64,000 nt of DNA from Rhynchopus sp. YZ270_cl-10 (taxonomy: Eukaryota; Euglenozoa; Diplonemea; Diplonemida; Diplonemidae). Shown here piece by piece: positions 10,701 to 19,987 of the stretch. The DNA is taken from assembly GCA_964035575.1 (NCBI GenBank), contig OZ037906.1, positions 372,001 through 436,000 on the forward strand, in the 5' to 3' direction. Below the pieces are notes generated by a model. That model was not told the DNA's origin and made no database searches. It saw nothing but the letters and a program-made list of their open reading frames with translations. A program made the translations under genes and the position numbers. How positions within the stretch are numbered: the stretch's first letter is position 1; the number at the start of each line of letters is the position of its first letter.

Positions 10701-11263
10701 CGCAAACTATCATTTAACGCTGGTTGTGTCAATGACGATACAAACTGCATTGCTGATCCATCTCTGCAGACTAACTCATCTACACCCAATGCGGATACTA
10801 TACCTATTGTAACAAGCTTTAAATCATTGACCGCAACGCTCCAAACCTGCACCCCTTCGAAAAAAAAATGCCCTACCACGGATCCTTGACAGCGTTTTCC
10901 ATCGTGCTCTGTAGAAGCCGTAGAATGCCACCCATCACTACTGATTCGTACCGCTTCCGAACATTGTGTACTCTTTGCTTCCATTTCAATGTAGGGGTTG
11001 CTACGAAGGAATGGTTTGAAGTCGGTTTCCTGCTTTGAATTAGTGCCTTCCGCAAAAAGCTCGAGGCATTTATCGTGAACGGAAAGAACCGAGTCATGTA
11101 CAGTACTACAAGCAATCCCGGTCAACCCACTGCACGGATGGTATAAAGGCGCGTCCGCTGCGTGGTGCTCCCCACAGAGAAACACATCAGTAGGCTGGCG
11201 TGGATCGGTTTTGGCCTTTAATAGTTTCTTCCGAGGGGGTGCTGGGGAATATGCGGCAGGCAT
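7760..11263 (-). CDS. Class I cyclic nucleotide phosphodiesterase with N-terminal SPRY-like and NHL-like regions
   Basis: 1,167 residues in one exon. The C-terminal third (about 850-1160) is a class I PDE domain that hydrolyses cAMP and/or cGMP. It has HNAVHAADVVQT near residue 920, the metal-binding HDFDHPGVSNQF near 961, HSSDISNP, and the nucleotide-facing glutamine in CQRGFMDFIVRP. Residues about 95-320 resemble a SPRY/B30.2 fold (GHFFFEGVQVWSVAV, TLDLYAGNVTYHVNEQ, GVWMKGG). Residues about 345-640 carry NHL-type beta-propeller repeats (GIACDAQSQALFVADTGNNR is the clearest). No transmembrane segment or GAF domain is seen, so it is probably cytosolic. The propeller/SPRY part presumably gives localisation or partner binding. 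This domain order is not one I know from animal PDEs. Substrate preference cannot be told from sequence alone. Confidence 0.92.
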   Translation of the reverse strand: MPAAYSPAPPRKKLLKAKTDPRQPTDVFLCGEHHAADAPLYHPCSGLTGIACSTVHDSVLSVHDKCLELFAEGTNSKQETDFKPFLRSNPYIEMEAKSTQCSEAVRISSDGWHSTASTEHDGKRCQGSVVGHFFFEGVQVWSVAVNDLKLVTIGIVSALGVDELVCRDGSAMQFVSSLTQPALNDSLRISHTGLDGQITYTTIKPAPPSPSIIPSPVSQCSSHDADSVFAGEASAVLSTESSEDVTAKQEGLFLVKVTLDLYAGNVTYHVNEQRMGSVALGSLVGSHTVGVWMKGGALVKFFYLPTVKGYLHTKRHAGETQKSDMLTRFHVCGNPLRTWGPQDGVGAEASFSQPFGCVTATLNERSVCYVTDRNLLRIVVCHPKGLEKMPTTTPKVEKGSIFSGLDKFRAMATIQISLDGQIQTAQDLFLTGVCMCTSQQRLFICDAWLQRVLEVTPNANSKIWNASVVLQRGQTKAERQDIQKFITHSYLEATLTASYGKKSTKSHFASHPPPPPHSQGLGLWDVCYMQGNIFVTDSLRHCVLSVDVGEMEEGGETAPQGSRTSRWEGAIVVGQPGVPGCREGWSFQSRLRLPTGIACDAQSQALFVADTGNNRLTKIVLKPTSAGFEGCLSELFLSDHLSHPLSLNRPSTLCLKSSTAAKVLMCGEQFSQKIYSIAMIAATAAKQERSFFASPFERIIELLQGLKKTNLGKGEQGYAIDEVLSTLGKGQDIFAAKMVPKGDIDGQLSSWLQRGFASKTDEKIPLKGDSMNLDSPASSYRRPSVNDFKSIQFAIQSSRKLDISSAVYLKNFNNFEFDIFTIADSLKQKYFRKIQKAAVAGGGGPSPKISSFADICKADIDRHSTPQGAVSLTHMGAHSIFIQVMLQILSKYHFVERLKIKTEKLMSILRVIEVSYQDNPYHNAVHAADVVQTVQAIVTATRVDETCSALELFALFFAAAVHDFDHPGVSNQFLTSTRDSLAIRYNDRSILENYHVSQVFKIMRQHPACDFTLDLPLSQQTAFKEIVVSLVLATDMKQHFALLSQFKTRFLGGSKITHPTDEDKVLLFKFILHSSDISNPVKPCAVYRKWAERVMKEFREQGDTEKLHDLPYSPFCEPHQDIAKCQRGFMDFIVRPQYEVMIQTYPILSLLLVNLEENYAYWQNVAE

Positions 11264-11311
11264 TTTGTGTGGAAGTTAATTGTGTGGAATGTGATAAAAA
11301 TAAAAACGGTT

Positions 11312-11346
11312 GACTTGAAATACAATCCGCTCTGTGACAGTGTACC
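11312..11346 (-). repeat. Family B repeat, short copy
   Basis: On the plus strand it reads GACTTGAAATACAATCCG, then TCTGTGACAGTGTACCA. It ends about 50 nt upstream of the phosphodiesterase start codon and is preceded by an A-rich run. Confidence 0.6.
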
Positions 11347-11489
11347 AAAAAAAAAATTGGAGAAAAAGAGTTTACAAAAAGCAAATTCTCGAAATTAAGG
11401 TTATTCAGAAGAGTTTAAAGGTTAAGAGGGGGTTAGGTCTGGAAAGAGGTGTGTGTGTTTGTGTTTGTGTGTTTTGATAACTAATAGGA

Positions 11490-11542
11490 GCAATTCTTGC
11501 ATTGAATATGGTCCCAAGGGGACCATATTCTGCAAGAATTGC
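11490..11542. repeat. 53-bp perfect-arm palindrome
   Basis: The arms are GCAATTCTTGCA plus GAATATGGTCCC on the left and their complements on the right, with a 2-base bulge and a short AAG loop. It is a MITE-like or foldback remnant. Confidence 0.7.
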
Positions 11543-11774
11543 AGAATATGGTGCGTGGAGGAGGTTGGAGGGAGAAAAATGGGAAAATAGAGGGGGGGGG
11601 GGGGTTTTAAACACACTTTAAAAAAGTGGTAAAAAATACTGCTTCGTTGTATTGCTTGGTTTCTGAATAGCAAATAGAATAGGGGAAAAAATCAGAGAAT
11701 AAAATGCGTGTATAAAGGTAAAAGCTTGACTCCTCCCCCTTCTCCTTCTCCTCCTCTCTCCTTTGAATTAAAAA

Positions 11775-11851
11775 GTGAAGTTGATAGTGCAAACGCTGGG
11801 ACGCAGGCACTGACACTCTGTGGGGTTATCGAACCCCGGAGTGTTGCGCTT
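11775..11851 (-). repeat. Family C repeat with second hairpin, like the LINE 3' end
   Basis: It matches 19908-19987 (the 3' end of the resident LINE) over nearly its whole length, including the ACACTC..GAGTGT hairpin with loop TATCGA and the AGTGC/GCACT stem. Similarity stops abruptly at the GCGCTTG boundary. It is a 5'-truncated LINE copy or a SINE sharing the tail. Confidence 0.75.
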
Positions 11852-11873
11852 GGGAGTGGTAAAAAAAAAAGTA

Positions 11874-12000
11874 GAGTTGAAATACAAAGCCTTCTCGTGA
11901 ACACAGTATACCTTTTGGTATGACCGGGGGTGTACCGTGGGGTGGGGATCCCAACTATGCAGTTCCTACAATCCATTTTTGTGGTTTTACATCTGATGTG
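11874..12000 (-). repeat. Family B repeat, long copy
   Basis: About 127 bp, collinear with 47224-47326 from GTTGAAATACAAAGCC to CATCTGAT. It begins 33 nt beyond the stop codon of the gene at 12033-13733. Confidence 0.7.
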
Positions 12001-12032
12001 CAAAAAAAAAACTCCAGTTGGGGGGGAATATC

Positions 12033-13733
12033 TTACGACACACCGGAGGGTCCGAATAAGATGTGGTAGTGTCTATTGTAGTATTCCCGTTGATCTGGTT
12101 GGAGGGAGGACCATTTGGTGTGGTAGAGCCGCATTACTTTGCGGGCAAGCTTGATGTCGAAGTCTTCGGGGAGGCCACTTCGGCAGAAGTTTTGGTAGTT
12201 TATTGTCGCCTTTTCATTCTCTGCAGAGAGACGCGCGAGATGAACCAACTTCGATTCTTCCAATGCCCCCCCACTACGCACCCCACACTCCTCCACCGGC
12301 ACCACAACAAACCCCGAACGGTTCTCATCCACAGCCTCCTCCTCCTCCGCCACCTCCTCCACCAAAGGTGACGCTGGAGGAGGCAAAGCTTCAGGGGCAG
12401 GCTGCAAGCGTTGTTTGTGATGTTCATAGACCTGCAGATACGTCGCTGGCAACTCTTCCTTGTAGACTCTGGAGTACCATTTGATGTAGAATTGCTTGTA
12501 GTTCAAAGAGAGTGTATTGAATTGCGGCATGAGCTGTCGTAGAACCGCATCGGAACGTTGTTTCTGATACGTATTAGCAAGAGACAGAGGCGCCAAAGGG
12601 GGTTCATTGAGCGGTGTGGTATGAGGGTTGAGGCTGCTCGGTTTTTGCGGTTCAAAGGCTTTAGGATACCATTTTACGTAGAATTTCTGTTGCCGTTCAC
12701 TCAGATTCGCCCAATTATCGTGCAAATCACGGAGCTGTTGCTGGAGAAGCGTTTTGGCGTGCTCTGTGAACACAATATTATTTTCCTTTTCCTTTTCCTT
12801 TTCCTTGGGCGCCTGCACTGCCGCCTTCGCCGTAGGGGAAGCAGCCGGCGCTGCGACCGGAGACGTCTCTGCAGACGGCTTTTTCCCCACCACTTCGTCC
12901 GCTAGGTTCAATGCTGCTGCAAACTCGTCAGCTTTTGATTCAGTTGGAACCTCCTCCTCTTCCTCTTCGCTAGAGGACCCTTCGATCTCAGAGAAAGAGA
13001 AGGCAGTTTGGGGCGCGGGAAGGGTAGTGGTGGTAGCTGCCACAGTAGCCGTCTTTGACCGTTTCCGTGGAGGCCCCCCTTCTGGGTCCTCTTCCTCTCG
13101 CTTTGTTTTCTTTAGTGCCTTTCGTTTTAGTGCTGTGACCCGAAGTTGGTTTGCTAACGCTTCGTGCTCTTCAGATTCAGCAGGTTTTTGCGCATCTCCG
13201 GGGAAAGGAGAAATCAATAGATCTGCCCCCGCAGAGACTACTCGATTTTGATTCATTTGGTGTACCTTTGCGTCAAATACTGCGGCAGCGTTAAATGGTT
13301 TTTCCTTTCGTTTTGCCTCTACTGCTACCCCCGGATCTGGTGTTGTGTTAGGTACAGTAACCCCCTTTTCCTCCTTTTTCGTTTCATTCGCGTTTTTCAT
13401 GAAGGTCATAGCAGATTCGGCTGCGCTCTTTACGGCTTCGGTGCCTGCATAAAGGCGTTCCATGATGTCTTCAGGGAGGGTTGTTTCTTCAGGGATCGCT
13501 CCTTCTGGATAGGTGGTTCCCACGTGGATTCCTGATTTAAGTATTTCAGACATAACCTCTGGGGGGAATGAACTGTCCTTCTGCAGCAACCCTTCCAAAA
13601 CAGACTCCACAACACGGCGTTGCTTTCGGTTCAACCCAGCAGGGTACAGATAGCCGGCCTTTACAAAGATGCCACCGCATCCACTGTCATAACTCTGCAC
13701 TCCGCTGGTTGGGTCGTGCACTATCTGCGTCAT
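12033..13733 (-). CDS. Unrecognised protein with three W/FY-rich helical repeats
   Basis: 566 residues from the Met at 13733 (MTQIVHDPTSG). An N-terminal ordered part (about 1-110) is followed by a low-complexity acidic/basic middle with a nuclear-signal-like RKRSK near residue 215 and an acidic run (SSSEEEEEE). Three repeats sit in the C-terminal half: ANLSERQQKFYVKWYPKAF near 345, NTLSLNYKQFYIKWYSRVY near 410 and SSLQPDQREYYNRHYHILF near 550. Each has the form LS-x-x-Q-x-x-(F/Y)Y-x-x-(W/H)Y and somewhat resembles helix 2 of an HMG box. I cannot assign a family. A nuclear or nucleic-acid-binding role is a weak inference from the basic signal and the repeat pattern. Confidence 0.7.
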   Translation of the reverse strand: MTQIVHDPTSGVQSYDSGCGGIFVKAGYLYPAGLNRKQRRVVESVLEGLLQKDSSFPPEVMSEILKSGIHVGTTYPEGAIPEETTLPEDIMERLYAGTEAVKSAAESAMTFMKNANETKKEEKGVTVPNTTPDPGVAVEAKRKEKPFNAAAVFDAKVHQMNQNRVVSAGADLLISPFPGDAQKPAESEEHEALANQLRVTALKRKALKKTKREEEDPEGGPPRKRSKTATVAATTTTLPAPQTAFSFSEIEGSSSEEEEEEVPTESKADEFAAALNLADEVVGKKPSAETSPVAAPAASPTAKAAVQAPKEKEKEKENNIVFTEHAKTLLQQQLRDLHDNWANLSERQQKFYVKWYPKAFEPQKPSSLNPHTTPLNEPPLAPLSLANTYQKQRSDAVLRQLMPQFNTLSLNYKQFYIKWYSRVYKEELPATYLQVYEHHKQRLQPAPEALPPPASPLVEEVAEEEEAVDENRSGFVVVPVEECGVRSGGALEESKLVHLARLSAENEKATINYQNFCRSGLPEDFDIKLARKVMRLYHTKWSSLQPDQREYYNRHYHILFGPSGVS

Positions 13734-14655
13734 TGCAATCAGGGGGGGAAAAGGGGGAGAAAAAGAAAGAAGGGGGCTCTGTAGATATATAGTTTGGACC
13801 CCCAAAATTGGAGAGGGGGGTTTGAAAATGTTTGTTGTTATGTTTGTACTCTTTGTTTTTGCTATTTTGTGTTTGTGTTTGTTTAGCTTTTTAGATCCTT
13901 AACCAAAGCGATGTGCGAACTTTGGAGAGGGGGGGAGAGGGGAGAGGAGGCCTAGAGAATAGAGTTACGTGTGAAGAATGGTGTTTTTTCCCCTGTTGTT
14001 GTTGTGGTGTCTTAAAGACATAAAAGTAACGTTTTGGGGGAAAATAGTCGGGTCTTTTTTCTTATTTAATCTCGCGTGCGGGGGAGGTGGTGTGTTTGTG
14101 GGGAAGGGAGCCAAAAAACAGAAATTCTGCAGATAGGTGACGTTTTTTGTTTGTGAACCTTCCCAACCTCCTCCCCTTCCAACCTTTTACTCAAAAGTGG
14201 TTAAAGAAAATCAAGGGGGGATAAGCACTCATTCATTTATATTCTCTAGACCTCCCAAGACGTAGCTCGCTACGCTCACTACTTACTGCGTACTTATGAA
14301 GGGGAGAGAGAGAGGGAAAAATATTAATCCTTTTTTTCTTTTTCGGTCCAGTTTGAAAGGGTTGGAAGGGGAGTGTAGGGAGATTAGGCGAGAATGGGAA
14401 AATCTTTAACAACGTCAGACGGTCAACAAAAAGGGAGAGGGGGAGAGGAGGAGAGGGGAGGAGAAGACTGTTGAGGGAAGGGGTGGAAAAAAAAAAAAAA
14501 TGTTCCTCACCTAAAAGCAGTCTTTCTCTCTACTCTCTATGACCCCCAACCTTACACTCAGGGTACCTTTTGTAGATTGAGCCGGTTTATTAACAGGGTT
14601 TGTCTTTCAACCATTTTCTAGCCTATGTCGCGCCGTTCCCCATAAAAGAAAGAAA

Positions 14656-14699
14656 AGTTTATAAGATGAGCCCTAAGCCTCTCGTTGCTTGGTCACCTT
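14656..14699 (-). repeat. Family A hairpin
   Basis: Apical stem TAAGC/GCTTG around the loop CTCTCGTT, with outer arms ATGAG.. and ..TCACC. It is preceded by an A-rich run on the plus strand. Confidence 0.65.
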
Positions 14700-14728
14700 A
14701 GATCACATCAAGAAAAAAAAGAAAAAAT

Positions 14729-14753
14729 ATGTGAACGTGCCTCTCGTGCACAT
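14729..14753 (-). repeat. Family D hairpin
   Basis: GTGC-CTCTCGT-GCAC apical hairpin with outer ATG/CAT pairs. The loop is the same as in family A, but the stem sequence differs. Confidence 0.65.
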
Positions 14754-14894
14754 CAAAACGTAGTGTCTGTTCTCATTTTGAGGAACCTTTAAATTATAAC
14801 ATTGAGAAGGGGAAAAAGGGAGAAGACAAATGGCCCCACAATGTGCACGCATTTGTCTTAAGAAGAGAGAGGGAGGGAAAGTAGAAAAAAAAAA

Positions 14895-14937
14895 TTATAA
14901 GATGAACCGAAGCCTCTCTGCTTAGTCAGTCTTATAA
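14895..14937 (-). repeat. Family A hairpin with extended stem
   Basis: Outer arms TTATAAGA and TCTTATAA pair perfectly. The inner arms AAGC and GCTT enclose a CTCT-type loop. Confidence 0.75.
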
Positions 14938-15006
14938 AGGAAGGGGGGTGGGTGCTGAACAAAAAAAAAAAAAAAAAAATCAAAAAGAAAAGAACAAAAA
15001 CAGAGA

Positions 15007-15056
15007 CAAGTTGAAAGTGTGAGCGCTTCACCGTACATCAGCGCGCGCAGACACTG
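15007..15056 (-). repeat. Family C hairpin
   Basis: GTTGAAAGTGTGAGCGCTTC, then CCGTACATC and GCGCGCGCAGACACT. AGTGT pairs with ACACT and the inner GCGC arms also pair, so the closing pairs differ from other copies but remain complementary. Confidence 0.65.
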
Positions 15057-15179
15057 GGGGAAAAAAGGGGGGGTGATGCAGCAATAAAAAATTCACTGAA
15101 GAGAAAGAAATTTTGAAAAAAAAGGTCTCTCTGAAGAAAGAAAAACGGGAAATGGGGATCCAAATAAAATAAAACAAAA

Positions 15180-15763
15180 TATTTTCATCATATGCAATCA
15201 ATAAATTGATAGTATATGGTGAGGGATCAACAAAAATGGTCCCATCTTTCTTTTTATGGTGTGTGTTTTGCAAAACGTAGAAAAGAAAAGTAAAATGCTT
15301 CATGCACAAGTTGAAACTTCAGTAGATTGGTTTCTGATATTAACCCTGTTTCAGTCCTAAGAATCATACAGTTGTATTCAAAAGGGTGGACATCTTCAGT
15401 GATTTCCCTTTAAATGGTGGGTGAATATCGTGAAACCGATGTTCGTGTGAACATTTGGTACCTTCTACTTCAGTTTTTTGTTTCGGGAATACACAAAATA
15501 CAAAAGTTTTTTTTTCTTATTTCTTATTCCTTTCTCTGTCCTTACTGGATGTAATGTCTGATCACCAGGAGGAAGAGTAACCTAAAGAGTCTTGGTCTTG
15601 ATGGCTGCCGTGTATACGTAAAGTATTCCGTGCAATAATTGCTACCAATCCAAACAAATACCAGCACATCCTGTATGTGTATCAGATAGAAAACCTCAGC
15701 AAACACACAAGAAAGAGAAATAAAATAAAAGTAAAAAATAGAAAAGTGAAAAACATACTGAAT
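15180..15763. repeat. 584-bp dispersed repeat, copy 1
   Basis: It matches 47844-48428 almost base for base (a handful of substitutions and one T-run length change). The copy starts with a G-family two-hairpin module and ends abruptly at CATACTGAAT. No open frame of note is seen. It may be a non-coding mobile element or a recent segmental duplication. Confidence 0.9.
15187..15256. repeat. Family G double hairpin
   Basis: CATATGCAATCAATAAATTG pairs within itself (ATCAAT/ATTGAT, CATAT/ATATG). It is followed by a second hairpin GGGATCAACAAAAATGGTCC. This forms the start of the 584-bp repeat. Confidence 0.65.
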
Positions 15764-15889
15764 AAAAAACAAAATAAAAAAAAACACACAGGGGAGAATA
15801 GAGAGATAACGTGACCCACCTGGCAATAGTATGTTGTGTCACCGACGCAACAACAAAAAGGGGGGTACTTGATCCGATAAATAATAAAA

Positions 15890-15928
15890 GTTTATAAGAT
15901 GATCCTAAGCCTCTCGTGCTTAGTCACC
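15890..15928 (-). repeat. Family A hairpin
   Basis: CTAAGC (15905-15910) and GCTTAG (15918-15923) enclose the loop CTCTCGT. It is preceded by AAAAGTTTATAAGATGA. Confidence 0.7.
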
Positions 15929-16469
15929 AAATGAGTCTTCTCACTGGGGGGTTAAATACTGTTGTGCGGGTTTCAAAAGATGCATTCTGAAATCATTTAC
16001 CGCAAAGACCCTGTCAAAGGGAGGATCTTTGTATTTAACCCTTTCGCGTCCTGATGCAAAAAAGTCATCACCTGGAGATCTTTTTTACAAAAAAAACCGC
16101 AAAAACGAAAAAATATGTTTTTTTTTTGTATACTTTCAAATCGAGTACAAAAACCATGAAAAAATTTAAAAAAATCGAGTTGATAGCATCTGATCTAAAC
16201 TCCACCAAAAAATTTTCAGGCAAAAAAAATCGGGTGATTGTGTAAGAAAAGGTTAATATGATTAACATAAGCCGCTTGTGTTTTAATCACAAAGAATTGA
16301 AGGAGGCCTTGCAGGGTGGGGAAGGAAACAAGGAACCTTGACAACCATGGCCACCAGCCATCTCACAGGACTGCGTACATCATTTTTGGGCAAGGTATCT
16401 GCACAATGAGAGAAAAACGACATATTGGCAATGTCTAGAATCTCATCAATAATGAACGTGATTCACCAC

Positions 16470-16572
16470 ACGACGGGACCCAGTGACAAGTGACAAGTGA
16501 AATCACATGTCATTTCACTTGTCACCTTTTTCATTTGTCATTCACTTGTCACTTGTCATTGGGTACCGTCGT
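16470..16572. repeat. 103-bp palindromic hairpin
   Basis: The left arm ACGACGGGACCCAGTGACAA, continuing GTGACAAGTGAA, is inverted at the right end (..CAATGGGTACCGTCGT side) with two mismatches in 32 bp. The arms are built of TGACAAG units. MITE-like. Confidence 0.75.
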
Positions 16573-18052
16573 ACATGCAACGAAAAGGATGCCTTCCCCC
16601 CTTTCCCGCTATTCTGCATGATTAAAATAGAAGGATACGGAACGGTTCAGCTACATTACGTTGCAATGGATATCTTCTCAAATGGTTTAAAAAAAAATGC
16701 AATTAAACAAAAGGAACTACAGAGTTCCTTTTGTGGGTTAAGGATATGACATGTGGGGGGGAGCCATCCGCACCAAAAAAAAAGAAGAAAAAAAAAAGAA
16801 AGAAGGCTCCGAGAACAGTTTGCGATTAGATCTGTCTTCCGCGAAAAATAGAATAGAAAAAATCGTCGTAAGACACGCAGTTTGCTTTAGCCTCCTTTAA
16901 AGAAGGTGCTGTAACGCTCCACCGAGGGGAAGCCTCTAAGAAGCGCACACGAAGTCACTCAAAAGGAACCCTAGAGAGGTATCCTTGGAGCGGAATTTGT
17001 AAAAAAATCACCACAGATTATCAAAACGAAAAAAACCTCATTTATTTTTGCCTGAAAATTGGAGTTTTGTGGAGTTTGGTGTATAAACACTACTAAACAC
17101 CGAATTCCAATTTCAGGCAAAAATTGGATGGGAAAAAAAAAAAAAGATTTGCTTTTTGACTACTATCCTGAGATAGCAGCGATTCTTGAAAGAGAAGCAA
17201 ATAAAACCAAAAAAAAAAAAGGGGGGGATAATCTGTTGGCATAGTGAAACCTGCCTTACAAGACAGTTTTGCACGTATAAAATTTTCACATAAGATTGAA
17301 GCAAGGGGGTGTGGGGTGTGTGTTTTATTAGTCACTTTAATAATAGAGTTGAGGAAAGCGATACGCAGCCGAACTAGGTGTGTTTTTTTAAATTACCAGA
17401 TTGGCGCAAAAGGAAAAACAGTTCATGAATTGAAATGAGGCGTGCATTAATACCCAACGAGCGAACTCAAATTAGATGGCAAAAAAGCACAACAGAAACA
17501 GAGAAAAGAGAAAAAAAAAAAAATCACACAGGGTAACCTAGTGTTTAGGGTTAATTAGAGGTCATTTTCAACGACTCACTATTTGTCGTGATTATCTAAA
17601 TCACATTTCATGTACAGAGAGAAAAAAAAAACCAAAACTAATCAGGATAAGTACGAAGCTAGAATTTTTGCTGTGCACATTCTCAAACAACACACACACG
17701 GCGGTACATCAGGGGGAAGGGCCGAGAGGGCTACTGTGCTCTGAATTTAGCCAAAAAATAAATATTTTTTTTTTTTCATTTTTTCTTGGGTAGTTCCGCC
17801 CACAGACAAGAATGAAAAAAAGAGAGGCTAAAATAAAAACAAGAAATCAGAGCATGACCCTATAAAAACCCCTTCACCCTATACCCCACGCTGTACGCTC
17901 TAAAAAAATGTAGCACAAATGTAGGGGGTGGGAGGTGTTGCCTTGCGGTAAATCAATTTTGTCAAAAATGGGAAGAAATGACAACATAAAAAAAGGGAAA
18001 AAGGTAAGGAACGTGGTTAGAAGATAACAACAAAAAAAAAAACGTTATTTCA

Positions 18053-18083
18053 TATACCTTCTATTCTACTGAATGGAAGGTAT
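18053..18083. repeat. Family F hairpin
   Basis: ATACCTTCTATTC-TACT-GAATGGAAGGTAT is a 13-bp stem with one mismatch. Two more copies are at 40280-40311 and 61332-61365. Confidence 0.65.
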
Positions 18084-18302
18084 AATAAGAACAACAAAAA
18101 GTTATAAGGGGTGTGCTTTGTGTATGTGGCCTCTTTCTCAGTACACACACTATCACAACACCACTATATAACAGAAAGGCACCGCAAGCACAACATGAAA
18201 GAACGATTAAGACTGACCTACAAAGATGAGAAAAAAGACCCCAACAGAGTGGTTCAGAACATCTTGTGAAATGGAAAATAGGGGAATCCAGGGCCTTCAA
18301 CG

Positions 18303-18329
18303 TGTCGAAGTTAAGCCTTAACTTCGACA
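18303..18329. repeat. Perfect 25-bp palindrome inside the hAT-like element
   Basis: GTCGAAGTTAAG and CTTAACTTCGAC are separated by one base. A shorter GTCGAAGTTCGAC follows about 30 bases later. These look like subterminal binding-site repeats. Confidence 0.6.
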
Positions 18330-18543
18330 ACTTTTTTTTTTTGGTTTTTTTTTTTGTCGAAGTTCGACAAATCTAAAAAAAATATGGGATTTTGGCAAAA
18401 TCCTTTTATTTCTGACCGAGTTGCAGGGTAGTCCACGGGAGAAACTCGGTTCAGGGTTTTAACTTTAACATTCTCCTGTGATCCACTGTGACCATTTGGA
18501 CAGAGCTCGTAGAAACCAACGAGGAGTGAGCCAGACAAAAGTA

Positions 18544-18570
18544 GCGTACCGTGCGCCTGCGGCGCAAGCA
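18544..18570. repeat. 27-bp GC-rich hairpin, also at 48601-48627
   Basis: GCGCC-TGC-GGCGC hairpin in a 27-base block that is identical at 48601-48627, outside this element. This suggests that a fragment of a related transposon lies there. Confidence 0.6.
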
Positions 18571-19907
18571 GGCATCCCACCCTTCCCATGACATAGTTTG
18601 GCTGTAAATAAAGCGCCATGGTATGCGCAATATTTGAAATGTTGCGTACCGTGGCTTCGCCAGGGACCTTTGTTGTTATAAATGTACTGAGCTTACTGAT
18701 ACGACAGGTGTGATACCCACTACGGCTTGTGGATCACCAGTGGCTACAAAGCTACCAATGCTGCTTGTGTTGAAACACACGTGTGTGGGACAGGCGGATT
18801 TTTTTGGCTGACCGAGTTTTCAAAAATGACCAAAACCTGTATAAACCCCTGAGAGCTTCTCCCTGTGATTTGCTACACCCGCGCGCGCGAAGCGCGCGCG
18901 GGCTCGGGGAGGTCAGTTTTTTTTTTTTTTTTTTTTACTTCGACAAACAGGGTCCTCAGCCTGCACCCCCCTGTGGGAATTTTAGGGGTGCAAAAATTTT
19001 TCTGTACAAAACCCTTCAGAAAAGTCCATTCCGAGCTTTCTCCCCACACAAGCGGTCGTCGCGCGCGCTTCGCGCGCGCTCCTCCCTGACAAAGTTGGGA
19101 GAGGCGTGAAAATTCACGGGTCTGACGCTATTTTTTGGGTTTTTGTGAAATCGTGGTTGGCTCAAAAAAATTTTCACGCGCCCGTTTTTTTATTTCACAT
19201 TGGGGTGTCTTTCCGCGAGCGAAGCGAGCGGAAAAAATTTTTAAGGTGTACCTCCGCGAGCGCAGCGAGCGGAAAATTACACTCAATACCCATGCATAAA
19301 ACGAAATACACTTCCACGTAATCACTTCGCTTGCTTTCCTGGAACTGCTATAGGTGGCGACAATCGCAGGGAGCATCCCTGGCACCACTTTCACACATTG
19401 TGAGTGTGACAGCCACCGAGTGGTGCTTGGCTGTGTCCGTTGTGGTACTGACGAAAGCCAGAGAATCCCTGCTGAAGCCTGAAATCCCCCCTCAAAAAAA
19501 CTTTTTTTTTTTTTGGGGGGTGCAAAAATATTTTTTGCACCCCCCCGATTTTTCTTTTTTTTTTTTTTTGGGTGCAAAAAAATTTTTTTGCACCCCCTTG
19601 AGGACCCTGTCGACAAAACTGTGGACAGACTTTGTCGATGGTTGAAGGCCCTGGGGGAATCAGTTACAAAAAAAAATGCACTTTGGATCCAAAAAAAAAA
19701 ATAACAAAAAAGGAGGCTTTTTTTAGAGACGCAAGAAGTGGGGGAGGGTAGGAGATAAAACCGTGGGAGGAAACTCCCGCAGTTCCGTTTGTTCTCTTAC
19801 TATCTTGCGCCCGTTGATTATGGGAAAGGGAGGGGGAAAAGAGAGAAGGCTGAAAATGCAAACACCTTACCGGAGAAACCGGTGGAAGCAAGCACTTTAG
19901 AAAAAAA

Positions 19908-19987
19908 GTGAAGTTGATAGTGCAAACGCCTCTGGGACGCAGGCACTGACACTCCGCGGGTTATCGAACCCCGGAGTGTTGCGCTTG
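19908..19987 (-). repeat. Family C element forming the LINE 3' end
   Basis: On the LINE strand the ORF2 stop codon lies in a hairpin (CTCCG..CGGAG with loop GGTTCGATAACC). Then follow the GCACT/AGTGC hairpin, CTATCAACTTCAC and a T-run. Other C copies repeat this tail without the rest of the LINE. Confidence 0.75.

Larger units (their letters stand above)
11264..12032. other. Intergenic between the phosphodiesterase and the W/FY-repeat gene
   Basis: No gene. From the upstream gene toward the PDE start (minus direction) it holds a long B element, a C element, a 53-bp palindrome, and a short B element 50 nt before the PDE start codon. Confidence 0.6.
18289..19653. mobile_element. Non-autonomous hAT-like DNA transposon
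   Basis: The 1,365-bp element has perfect 13-bp terminal inverted repeats, CAGGGCCTTCAAC at 18289-18301 and its complement at 19641-19653. It is flanked by the 8-bp direct repeat GGGGAATC (18281-18288 and 19654-19661). An 8-bp target duplication and CAGGG ends are hallmarks of hAT elements. The interior is full of GC-rich palindromes (18879-18901, 19058-19081, 19212-19231, 19253-19272, 19517-19545) and has no transposase frame. Confidence 0.88.
13734..19907. other. 6.2-kb gene-free region rich in short repeats
   Basis: No convincing gene on either strand. It contains A, C, D, F and G family hairpins, one copy of the 584-bp repeat, a 103-bp palindrome and a hAT-like element, separated by poly-purine and poly-A tracts. 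The stretches 13810-14650, 16100-16460 and 16580-18050 show only low-complexity DNA. Confidence 0.7.

Noticed and set aside
19961-19987. tRNA gene, because of a GGTTCGATAAC B-box-like motif
   Set aside because: No anticodon arm, D arm or acceptor stem. The motif is the loop of the LINE 3' hairpin.
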